Assembly: GCA_949987565.1 (NCBI GenBank)
Contig: OX465104.1
Span: 26,983,939 to 27,047,938, forward strand
Direction: 5' to 3'
Source: Luidia sarsii
Taxonomy: Eukaryota; Echinodermata; Asteroidea; Paxillosida; Luidiidae
DNA: 64,000 nt
Below are positions 23,876 through 33,539 of this stretch, piece by piece. Position numbers and translations under genes: made by a program. Under the pieces are notes generated by a model. It made no database searches. It had not been told where the DNA came from and saw nothing but the letters and a program-made list of their open reading frames with translations. Numbering within the stretch: position 1 is the first letter of the stretch; each line of letters begins with the position of its first letter.

Positions 23876-26800
23876 ACCTCCAAACCACACTGTCGTCCTC
23901 GAGTCCTGCGACGGCAACCCTCTAAACCAAACTGTCGTCCTCGAGTCCTGCGATGGCAACCCTCCAAACCAAACTGTCGTTCGTCGACTCCTGTGACAAC
24001 AACCCTCCAAAGGAAACTGCCATCCATCGACTCCATTGACGGCAACCCTCCAAACCAAACTGTCGTCCTCGAGTCCTGCGACGGCAACCCTCCAAACCAA
24101 ACTGTTGTCCATCAAGTCCTGTGACGACAACCCTCCAAACCAAACTGTCGTCCGTCGAATCCTGTGACGGCAGCCCTCCAAACCAAACTGTCGTCCATCG
24201 ACTCCTGTGACGGCAACCCTCCAAACCAAACTGTCATTCGTCGACTCCTCTGATGGCAACCCTCCAAACCACACTGTCGTCCATCGACTCCTGTGACGGC
24301 AACCCTCCAAACGAAACTGTCGTTCGTCGAGTCCTGTGACGGCAACCCTTCAAACCAAACTGTCATTCGTCGACTCCTGTGATGGCAACCCTCCAAACCA
24401 CACTGTCGTCCATCGACTCCTGTGATGGCAACCCTCCAAACCAAACTGTCGTTCGTCGACTCCTGTGACGGCAACCCTCCAAACCAAACTGTCGTTCGTC
24501 GAGTCCTGTGACGGCAACCCTCCAAACCAAACTGTCATTCGTCGACTCCTGTGATGGCAACCCTCCAAACCAAACTGTCATTCGTCGACTCCTGTGATGG
24601 CAACCCTCCAAACCACACTGTCATCCATCGACTCCTGTGACGGCAACCCTCCAAACCAAACTGTCGTCCTTCGACTCCTGTGGCGGCAACCCTCCAAACC
24701 AAACTGTCATCCTCAAGTCCTGCGACAGCAACCCTCCAAACCAAACTGTTGTCTGTCGACTCCTGTGACGGCAACCCTCCAAACCAAACTGTCGTCTGTC
24801 GACTCCTGTGACGGCAACCCTCCAAACCAACTGTCGTCTGTCGACTCCTGTGACGGCAACCCTCCAAACCAACTGTCGTCTGTCGACTCCTGTGACGGCA
24901 ACCCTCCAAACCAAACTGTCGTCCATCAACTCCTGTGACGACAACCCTCCAAACCAAACTGTCGTCTGTCGACTCCTGTAAGGACAACCCTCCAAACCAA
25001 CTGTCGTCTGTCGACTCCTGGGACGGCAACCCTCCAAACCAAACTGTCGTCTGTCGACTCCTGTGACGGCAACCCTCCAAACCAAACTGTCGTCTGTCGA
25101 CTCCTGTGACGGCAACCCTCCAAACCAAACTGTCGTCCTCGACTCCATTGATGGCAACCCTCCAAACCAAACTGTCGTCTGTCGACTCCTGTGACGACAA
25201 CCCTCCAAACCAAACGGTCGTCCTCGACTCCATTGATGGCAACCCTCCAAACCAAACTGTCGTCCTCGACTCCTGTGACGGCAACCCTCCAAACCAAACT
25301 GTCGTTCGTCGACTCCTGTGACGACAACCCTCCAAACCAAACTGTCGTTCGTCGACTCCTGTGACGACAACCCTCCAAACTAAACTGCCGTCCTTCGACT
25401 CCTGTGACGGCAACCCTCCAAACCAAACTGTCGTCCATCAACTCCAGTGACGGCAACCCTCCAAACCAAACTGTCGTCCATCAACTCCAGTGACGGCAAC
25501 CCTCCAAACCAAACTGTCGTCCATCAACTCCAGTGACGGCAACCCTCCAAACCAAACTGTCGTCCATCAACTCCAGTGACGGCAACCCTCCAAACCAAAC
25601 TGTCTTCCGTCGACTCCTGTGACGGCAACCCTCCAAACCAAACTGTCGTCCATCGACTCCTGTGACGGCAACCCTCCAAACCAAACTGTCGTCTGTCGAC
25701 TCCTGTAATGACAACCCTCCAAACCAACTGTCGTCTGTCGACTCCTGTGACGGCAACCCTCCAAACCAAACTGTCGTCCATCGACTCCTGTGACGGCAAC
25801 CCTCCAAACCAACTGTCGTCTGTCGACTCCTGTGACGGCTACCCTCCAAACCAAACTGTCTTCTGTCGACTCCTGAGAGGGCAACCCTCCAAACCAAACT
25901 GTCGTCCACCGACTCCTGCGACGGCAACCCTCCAAACCAAACTGTCGTCTGTCGACTCCTGCGACGGCAACCCTCCAAACCACACTGTCGTCCATCGACT
26001 CCTGTGACGGCAACCCTCCAAACCAAACTGTCGTCCATCGACTCCTGTGACGGCAACCCTCCAAACCAAACTGTCGTCTGTCGACTCCTGCGACGGCCGT
26101 CCTCCAAACCACACTGTCGTCCATCGACTCCTGTGACGACAACCCTCCAAACCAAACTGTCGTCCATCAAGTCCTGCGATGGCAACCCTCCAAACCAAAC
26201 TTTCGTCGGTCAACTCCTGCGACGGCAACCCCCCAAACCACACTGTCGTCCATCCACTCATGTGACGACAACCCTCCAAACCAAAATGTCATCCACCGAC
26301 TCCTGTGACGACAACCCTCCAAACGAAACTGTCGTCCGTCGACTCCTGTGACGGCAACCCTCCAAACCAAACTGTCGTCCACCGACTCCTGTGACGACAA
26401 CCCTCCAAACCAAATTGTCGTCTGTCGACTCCTGTGACTGCAACCCTCCAAACGAAACTGTCTTCGTCGACTCCTGTGACGGCAACCCTCCAAACCAAAC
26501 TGTCGTCCGTCGACTCCTGTGACGGCAACCCTCCAAACCAAACTGTCGTCCATCGACTCCTGTGACGGCAACCCTCCAAACCAAACTGTCGTCAATCGAC
26601 TCCTGTGACGGCAACTCTCCAAACCAAACTGTCGTCTGTCGACTCCTGTGACGGCAACTCTCCAAACCAAACTGTCTTCCGTCGACTCCTTTGACGGCAA
26701 CCCTCCAAACGAAACTGTCGTCTGTCGACTCCTGTGACAACAACCCTCCAAACCAAACTGTCGTCTGTCGACTCCTGTGACTGCAACCTTCCAACCCAAA

Positions 26801-26909
26801 TTGTCGTCTGTCGACTCCTGTGACTGCAACCCTACAAACCAAACTGTCTTCCGCCGACTCCTGTGACGGCAACCCTCCAAACCAAACTGTCGTCCATCGA
26901 CTCCTGTGG

Positions 26910-28130
26910 CATCGCAAAGTTGATCAGATGCTTTATCCTTGGTTTTTTGGTTTACTTTGAAGTTCCCTTCGTGAGTGAGGAACTTTCCCTTTGTATGTAT
27001 GTATGTTTAGTCAATTATTTTGTGTTTGTAAATGCCAACATTTGGTTCTCATTCTCTGGTTCCAGAACTTAAAATGCCTGACTACCTTCTCCTACTGATC
27101 CCTGAATTATCGTTTGGTTGTTTACCTTTCTTATTCATATGAGTTTCTCCAAAATACATATTTGTTAGGTTTAAGTTTCAGCTGCTGCAAGACAACACTG
27201 GAATTTCGCAAACAAGCATGATTTTTGAATAGCACCAAAGAGCTAAAAGTATTGTAATAAAGACCCATTATGCATGCTACGGATTTGATTTTATGTTAAA
27301 TGAATTTATTCAGAAATCAAAATTTGTCTGACTAGTTCCCAAATGACCGGTGCATATGGCATCATTGATTGTGCTGCATATTGATGCAATTAATTATGTT
27401 CCTTCCTAATATGCCCCCCTTGCCCCGCCCCTTCAGCATCCCCTCCTTCATCCCCTCCTTCAATTAGTTCAAATCATTAACCAAAATGTCTTTTGAGTAA
27501 TTAGTCTCAATCCCATTATTGTACATACACGTACAGTATATGTAGCATTGAATTAACAAGTAACTCGGATAACATTGTCCATACTACGATTTCAGACTAA
27601 ACAAACCAAACCCCGTCAAATCTAAGGAAAACCAAGCAACCAAAAGCTGAGGTTTCCATTTACAGGATTCAACGATGAAGGGCGCCACCACGGTGTTTTC
27701 ATCACATCAATAGTGTTCAAGTTTGTTTAGTCCCCAAACCCCTTTATGGTCTTTGTACGGTTGAGTTTATAGCATCGCCTTATCTCGTTATGCATGGACA
27801 GTTATAGCCTTGAAATGACCCATTCACGAAAATAATCCTTTTCAAAATATTGAGTCTTCTTGACGAGCTTAGAAATAAAAGCAATTAGTGAGCTGCTTTG
27901 GAAATATTAGCAGTACGTTCAAGTAACCTGTCTTGCAAATATTTTTGGTCAAAATCTTTGATCTGAAAACATGTTTTAGGCGATGACAATCGGTATGCAG
28001 TCGGAGGACTACAGGTTTGGTGATGCGTCCCCAGGTGAATCACTTCACTGCCTGGGCGTATTGTCCATTGAGCATTGTGTAATGCACGTGCGCGATTCAC
28101 TCAGCCATCAGATGTCAACGAGGCGCGTTC
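26910..28130. other. Right flank of block II; possible 3' end
   Basis: The array breaks off after CGACTCCTGTGG into single-copy, AT-rich sequence unrelated to the other array ends. An AATAAA lies at 27256-27261. If block II is transcribed from the left, this is the first good polyadenylation signal in the unique flank. A small open frame (26863-27072) simply runs from the array into the flank. Nothing else recognisable is seen to 28130. Confidence 0.4.
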
Positions 28131-28137
28131 CGCTGTG

Positions 28138-28543
28138 GTCTGAACTTTGCCAGTAGCGTACTGTTATGCACAAGCTTTGAGGCTAAACGTGCCTGCACTC
28201 AATGGCGGTTGTCGTATGATCTGGACAGTCTTTTGCCGCCATTGTTGGCCCTTGGGCGACAGAAATATTAGGCCCGAGGCTGTTTCTGTGAGTGGAGCTT
28301 CGCCTTCAAGTCGTGGAACAGTGGACTGAACTTTGCCAGTAGCTCACAGTTGGGCGTTGGCTTGGATGCTAAATTAATGTGTGTACTTGATGGCGGTTGC
28401 CATTTTGGCCCTTGGCTGAGTGGACGTCTGGGACCGAGGCTGTTGCTGTTAGTGGAGCTTCGACATTGCAGAATTACGACAACCGTCTTCACTTCTCAAG
28501 TAAATCAAGACAGAATCTGCTGTGATAAGCCATTGGAACGAAG
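28138..28543 (+). promoter_or_regulatory. Duplicated promoter / first-exon-like region
   Basis: Two diverged copies of a segment of roughly 150 bp, about 186 bp apart. Both start with CTGAACTTTGCCAGTAGC, carry TGGCGGTTG, then TTGGCCCTTGG, and end in GAGGCTGTT with TGTnAGTGGAGCTTCG. They carry GCC-rich motifs near TTGCCATTTTGG. After the second copy a 70-bp stretch ends in GAACGAAG followed by GTAGGT at 28544, a donor. I infer the 5' end of the transcription unit that continues to 45.9 kb. Confidence 0.4.
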
Positions 28544-28985
28544 GTAGGTGGGCATTTCTGCACGAACCTTTCATCTTCAAATCGCGCGCTGAAAATGTAC
28601 CCCCACAATTAAACCCAAAGTGGCCGAAGAAAAGCTATTTTTTTGGAGACGTACCGCTGCTTCAGGACCTACAGTAATTTCTCAAATGGAAAGCAATTAA
28701 ATGACAAATTTCTGAAATCAACTTTGGCTTTCTGGACTCTTTCAAGTTCCGTACCGAAACCCCGAACGCTTTTCCCCCCCAAAATGTGCATATCAAAAAG
28801 TGTTAGCCAGAGTGGCACGTGCCCTCTATTGTGTAATTGTTGAATGAGGAGCCTTGGAGATAAAGAGTTCATTCTTGTTTGGTAGATCTATTCTGAAGAC
28901 AAATGGCCTTTTAATCCAAGGCGTACTGTCAGAAAATTGAAAACAAATTCCTTTGGGTTTTCATTGGTAGAGGTGAAAAACCCTA
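28544..28985. other. Intronic / unassigned sequence
   Basis: No repeat, coding frame or RNA gene recognised. If the donor at 28544 is used, this is the start of the first intron, upstream of the foldback element. Confidence 0.4.
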
Positions 28986-28989
28986 GTCC

Positions 28990-29873
28990 GATTAACTTGA
29001 ACCCGAAAGTCATCCTTTTTTTAATCGAAATTTGGAATTTGGAGGGTCGGCTGACTGTTACAGTCCAAGGGAACTGGCTATAAACTGCTTAAATTTTCTA
29101 CCCCGACCGAAATCTCCAGATTTACCCCCAAAACACCCGTGGATTCAGTGAGAATCGCATTAATCCAAATACTGGTCAATTTGTTTAACTCACGTTTGGG
29201 GGGAAAAGGAGAAATTCGCCCTCAGTTGATCGAGAAGATGTCTCTCCCGTACGTCTGACCAGCCAAAATAAGGCGGCCATCTTTGATTTCGAACTGCACA
29301 CGCAACCGCTACACGCAAATCGATGACGTTTTGACATGTTCGGGTGCGCAGTGTGGGTTGCTCTGCACTGTTCAGCAAACAGTGGCTGGGCCCCGTGACC
29401 GCGGGTGACCAAATAATACTACGTCATTCTATGTCTGCGCACTAGGAGCACAAACGAGTGCATTTGACTGCCGTGACACCTGTCACGGTCTTATGTCACA
29501 CAGTCTCACAGAGTACAGACCCACTGCGCTCCCCAACCTGTCAGAACGATCATCGATTTGCGTGTAGCAGTCGCGTGTGCAGTTCGAAATCAAAGATGGC
29601 CGCCGCATTTTAATTGGCTCGTCGGACGGGCCGGAGAGATATTTCTCGATCAACTGAGCCTGAGGGTGAATTTCTCCAGTTTCCCCAAACGTGAGTAAAA
29701 CAAAATGGGCAGTGTTGGAATCTGCAATTCTCACTGAATACATGTCACAGCGCGTTGGACGGTTTCACGGGTGTGCTTTTTTTCTTTCTTTTTTCGGGGG
29801 GGGGGGGTTTAGGGGGTAAATCCAATTCGATAAAAAGGTGACTTGTCGGGTCCAAGTTACTCGATCGGACTAG
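28990..29873. mobile_element. Foldback element: long inverted repeat with about 370-bp arms
   Basis: The left arm (about 28990-29370) and right arm (about 29515-29873) are diverged reverse complements. Both contain AGTCCGA, TAACTTG, the AAACACCCGTG motif, GTGAGAAT, the CTCACGTTTGG motif and GCGGCCATCTTTGATTTCGA with CGATGAcGTTTTGACA-type sequence. They are homologous to the left half of the element at 3848-4996 and its copies. Ends read CTAGTCCGA and TCGGACTAG. No transposase frame is seen. A G-run lies at 29797-29810. Confidence 0.75.
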
Positions 29874-30592
29874 AAAAAAAACCAGCACACATACATGTAG
29901 CCTATCATCCCTTGGTCTCGGGTTATCAATTTAATAATTAAAAATAAAAGAACTCGGCCGGATCGAGGCTTTATATTAATAATAGGCAACTCATTAATTG
30001 AGTGCATTTTAATTAGCAGTGGGGGTAAATTGCTTCTGATGCCTTTGATGGACTTTGAGTTCCCACACAGACAAGCAATGACCTGCTTGCTCAGTACTCC
30101 AGTATGCATTCACTGCATGGGCATGGACATTATTTGGTATTATTGTGCCCCACCCATTAGACCTAGGGAGGCCATGTGTGACCTTGGTGTGACCACAACC
30201 ATGCCAACACACACAGGGTGTGTGGTAGGAGTCAGGCAAGGACAGATCACCCTAGCTAGTCTAACCCAATCAAAGGTATACAGACACCATTGCTGAGGAT
30301 GTCCTAGGAGGGCTGGCCTGAATGTTTTTATTTTGTCCTTTTTTTTTTATTTTGACGGAATAATTATGTTCCCCCTTGAGTTGAACCAAGGGATATGCCA
30401 TGCATGTATTGACATGCTTTCTCTAATGGGTAAGGCTTCGTGGTTAACGTCAAATAAGGTTAGAAACTATGAGTAAATTAATGCACACAATAAATACAAC
30501 AAATACAAACAATTGGCCATCAGGTGCACTGTATCTAAAATGCAATGCTTGATAAAATATGCAGTGATAGGATTTGTTTGTTTTAATTTTAG
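29874..30592. other. Intronic / unassigned sequence
   Basis: AT-rich sequence without recognised genes or repeats. Short open frames on both strands here show no family resemblance. It ends in the polypyrimidine tract and TTTTAG acceptor at 30592. Confidence 0.4.
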
Positions 30593-30705
30593 CATCCCCT
30601 TGAAGGTTCTACAGACAACCATCCCAGACGATGCTTAAGAAACTTGGAGTGAGGAAAATTGCAGTGAATTAAGATGCTCCTGAGGTCAAACAAACTCAAA
30701 TAGAG
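30593..30705 (+). other. Hybrid exon-like segment (E3-like head, T2-like tail)
   Basis: It lies between TTTTAATTTTAG and GTAAGTTTGTGC. The 5' half (CCTTGAAGGTTCTACAGAC, then AACCATCCCAGACGATGCT) resembles E3 of the 1,076-bp module (GAAGCTCCTGAAGACGACC, then ATCGCAGAGGATGCT). The 3' half (GTGAGGAAAATTGCAGTG, then AAGATGCTCCTGAGGTCA) matches segment T2 of the spacer, including the following intron start (TTTGTGCnTTGTA). It links the module family and the spacer exons by common descent. Confidence 0.5.
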
Positions 30706-30844
30706 GTAAGTTTGTGCTTTGTAGCAATGACTTTTTGTCATCTTCTTCAAATTGAAATTTATCCTGCTTTGTTTTTGTTTCATTTAATTTTCTGACTAGT
30801 CCTATCCAGTGGGGTCGATGGAGTTGAATGTACAATTTTACATC

Positions 30845-32025
30845 ACTAGTAAGAGGAAAAACTCCATTTTGTGCAATATACAAGTGCACTGTATATGAAC
30901 AGTGCATGTACATGTACAGTACAATATATAAATGAAGTACATGCACATAAAAAGTGCCATCCTGGTGGTGTGGAGTAGAATACACTACTGATGAGAAATT
31001 AACTGACATACAAAGTCAAGTGGCTGTTAATGACTTGTTTACTGCAATGTTTATTGGTTTACATTAACGAGGCAAATGGATTTTGATAGCCTGGTGGACA
31101 GATAGCTTGGGTTGAATAATTATGAGAAAGATTTGGGAATGCAGCCTAACTGTTTGCAGAGGTGAAACATGCAACTAGTGATCGCTCCTCTCTGCCCACC
31201 TACCCCCCCCCCCCTTAGACCAGGGTGGAACAAGTACGTAGGCCCACATGAACATACCCAGCTAGCTGGTAGTCCAACTATCACACTGGCAGAAATTAAG
31301 GGTCATGTCATAGTGGCTAATTATGACAAGCATTGGTGGCTTGCATGTGTCATGGAGCCCCTCCCATCATCTCAAGAATTGGCACTGAGATTTTTCTTTC
31401 ATCCCCATGGACCATCTCCATCATTCAAGTTCCCCTATCACCCAGATACACCTGTCATGCACTGCCAGGATGTCCTAACACCTGTAGAACCTGTAACAGA
31501 TATATAGGGTATGTATACAAGATGTCTGCCCATGAAATGAAATCTGCAACCAAAATCTGATGGAGTGAACCATTTGAGGCAAGAAAGATGATTAGGTGTA
31601 CATGATTATTGATTACAGTACATGTACTTTCTATGGTTTGTGGGGGGGGGGGTAGGTGGGCAGAGAGGAGCGATCACAAGTTGCATGTTTCACCTCAAAC
31701 CTTACTAGGATGCATTCCCAAATCTTTCTCATAATTATTGAACCCCAGCTAGCTGTCCACCAGGCTATCAAATTCCTTTCCTCATTAGTGTAAAGTAAAC
31801 AACTAGCCTATAAAACATTGCTTTAAACAATTAAGTCATTAATAGCCATTTTGACTTCATATGTCAGTTAATTTCTTATCAGTAGTGTCATCATAGATTC
31901 TACTCTACACTGCCAGGAAATGGCATGGTTTTTAAGTACATGTACTGCATATCATGTACTGTACTGTACATGCACTGAACATGCACTGAACAATGCACAA
32001 AATGTTTTTCTCCTTACTAACGAGT
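30845..32025. mobile_element. Long inverted repeat enclosing an ORF
   Basis: Arms of about 370 bp (about 30845-31216 and 31643-32025) are diverged reverse complements. Examples are GCTCCTCTCTGCCCACCTAC against GTAGGTGGGCAGAGAGGAGC, TGATAGCCTGGTGGACAG against CTGTCCACCAGGCTATCA, and GAAATTAACTGACATA against TATGTCAGTTAATTTC. The inner ends are C-run and G-run tracts. The outer parts contain GTACATG-rich sequence. The spacer holds the 'HPHGP' ORF. It could be a foldback transposon or an inverted pair of element ends around a captured fragment. Confidence 0.75.
31169..31507 (+). pseudogene. Fragment of an uncharacterised 'HPHGP' domain protein, probably mobile-element derived
   Basis: An open frame of 112 codons starts in the left arm of the inverted repeat. 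Its first 17 or so residues come from the arm and the C-run, so they are probably not original. From about residue 20 it reads like a genuine domain: a strand-like segment with GHVIVANYDKHWWLACVME, then LRFFFHPHGPSPSFKFP, and a C-terminal CQDVLTPVEPVT. From memory, a module with Y-x(4)-WW or WY, an acidic turn, F-x-HPHGP-x(2)-SF-x-WP and a VL-x(3)-P end is found near the C terminus of many uncharacterised, often repeated proteins of marine invertebrates and fish, some next to transposases. The function is unknown to me. With no N-terminal domains and a position inside an inverted repeat, I call it a fragment. A live exon of a larger gene is the alternative. Confidence 0.5.
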
Positions 32026-32569
32026 GTTACAAAAATCATAACTCCAAAACCATAAAAGTGCCTGTCCCAATTCTTTCAGGGAATGATGCTTACATTGTCA
32101 GCTTTAAAAGAAAAAAATATAAAAAAAATTAAAATTACGCATTTAAAAAAATCAATGTCAAAGGTCATATCTTTACGTAATTTGTTTGTGGTACATTGTA
32201 GAAATTTGGTTTAATATTTTGAAATGAAGGCAAATCCAAGAGCTTTCAAATGCTAATTAGTCAAACATTTGTTAACCCGTATCTCAAAAACTACTTGACC
32301 GATTTACATACAATTTCTGGGTTCTGGGGTTTCTCAAGGAGTCCAATCAGCACAGCGAATTTCGTTCCAATCTGTGACGGTCAACTACAAAAGCGTGTTG
32401 AATTGTCACAGAATTATAAACATTGAATCAGATGAGAATCTGTCGCTATGGCAACTGCTGTTGCTGTTTGGTTTCAGATTCTTGTTAGAGACATTTTTCC
32501 CAGAGAGTTTTGTCAGTTCTTGAAATTGTATTGAATGATTTTCTTTCTTTTTTGTTTCTCATTCTGCAG
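32026..32569. other. Intronic / unassigned AT-rich sequence
   Basis: No gene recognised. From about 32410 it becomes homologous to the intron upstream of E1 in the 1,076-bp module (GAATCAGATGAGAATCTGTC, then GCTATGGCAACTGCTG). Confidence 0.6.
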
Positions 32570-32960
32570 GATTGCTGACAGCACCTCCTTCAGGAGTTCA
32601 AGAAGCTCAACATTGCAGATGAGACTAATAGAGGTGTGTAATAGACTCAACAATCCCTCAAGGTGTAAAGCAGTTATTATAAAAATGTTATTATAAAAAT
32701 GTTTTTTTGCCATTTATAATTGTATCTAATAAATAAAACCTGAAGAGCAAGTTTTGTTCTTTTTCCTTAACTTCAGCTCTTACCTGCCATTATCCAGTGG
32801 TGCCAACAGGATTCTGACCAGAGCCCAAGAATGGAAGTGACTCGTCATTTCTTCTCAGGATTCAAAATGAAGATTGAAAAATATTGCAATGCTGAAGAGC
32901 ATTGTAAACTACAACAAAGACCATTCGACACTGAGTAACATTGATTCTTTGTAAAGCATC
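32570..32960 (+). other. Diverged module copy U0: E1 and E2 exon-like segments
   Basis: The E1-like segment (32570-32633) follows CATTCTGCAG and is followed by GTGTGTAATAG. The E2-like segment starts at 32777 after TTAACTTCAG with CTCTTACCTGCCATTATCC. After AGAGCCCAAGAA the sequence departs from the module and no GTGAGT donor is visible, so this E2 is altered or extended. Compared with the tandem copies it has more substitutions. It is the outermost, oldest-looking member of the series. Confidence 0.6.
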
Positions 32961-33121
32961 AGAAAGTGGCATACATACCAGTATGCCTCTGGGGGTAGTA
33001 TAAGTACATAGAAACTGCAGATTACCCCATCCTTGACCAAGTGGTTCTCTGAACACGGTCTGTATGAGTCTTACTTTCAGACAAGGTCATGTATTGTTGG
33101 TACTTCTACCGCACTCCTCAA

Positions 33122-33425
33122 GTGTGATGGGGATACATGGGGGGTGGTGATGGGTGAGGGGGTGTGATGGGTGAGGGGGGGGTGTGATGGGTGAGGGGGG
33201 TGTGATGGGTGAGGGGGGGGTGTGATGGGTGAGGGGGGTGTGATGGGTGAGGGGGGGGTGTGATGGGTGAGGGGGGTGTGATGGGTGAGGGGGGGTGTGA
33301 TGGGTGAGGGGGGATGGGTGAGGGGGAGGGATGTGATGGGTGAGGGGGGGGGGGTGTGATGGGTGAGGGGGGTGTGATGGGTGAGGGGGGTGTGATGGGT
33401 GAGGGGGAGGGGTGTGATGGGGGCA
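33122..33425. repeat. G-rich minisatellite, unit GTGTGATGGGTGAGGGGG
   Basis: About 15 direct copies of an 18-22 bp unit whose length varies only in the final G-run (5-9 G). The plus strand is strongly G-rich with repeated runs of three or more G, so G-quadruplex formation is possible. The minus-strand frame (PSPITPPLTHH-type) is repeat-derived, not a gene. A single unit-like stretch recurs at about 33885-33905. Confidence 0.95.
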
Positions 33426-33539
33426 GACAACTTGTACTTGAGTCTCATCTCTCAGGTCAGAGTCCTACAAGACTGGTCAGCAGCCCAAGCATTCAACCAT
33501 TTGTTTTCTAAGGCCAATATGGCTTTTGCTGTGAATCAG

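Larger units (their letters stand above)
5148..26909. repeat. 43-bp minisatellite, block II (about 500 units)
   Basis: An essentially uninterrupted run of 43-bp units. The first 400 bp or so (to about 5540) are edge-type with GAAACTGCC. The rest is 'core' type: CGACTCCTGTGACGGC, then AACCCTCCAAACC, then AAACTGTCGTCCAT. Length variants include 40-bp units lacking CAT (GTCGTCCTCGAG), two-base deletions (CAAACCAACTG, about 24830 and 25720), and truncated units with GACGACAAACC (about 7665, 8853, 10862, 13985, 16730, 20285, 23582). Minus-strand frames of up to 777 codons arise because the unit has no stop on that strand in any frame. I do not call them genes. The right end stops abruptly in core-type sequence with no edge units. 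Confidence 0.98.

Noticed and set aside
5148..26909. CRISPR-like direct repeats
   Set aside because: There are no unique spacers between repeats; units are contiguous 43-mers in eukaryotic-looking DNA.
27885..28100. 71-codon minus-strand frame
   Set aside because: No recognisable domain, single occurrence, and within the length expected by chance.
33077..33448. Proline/threonine-rich 123-codon minus-strand frame
   Set aside because: Translation of the G-rich minisatellite; repeat shadow.
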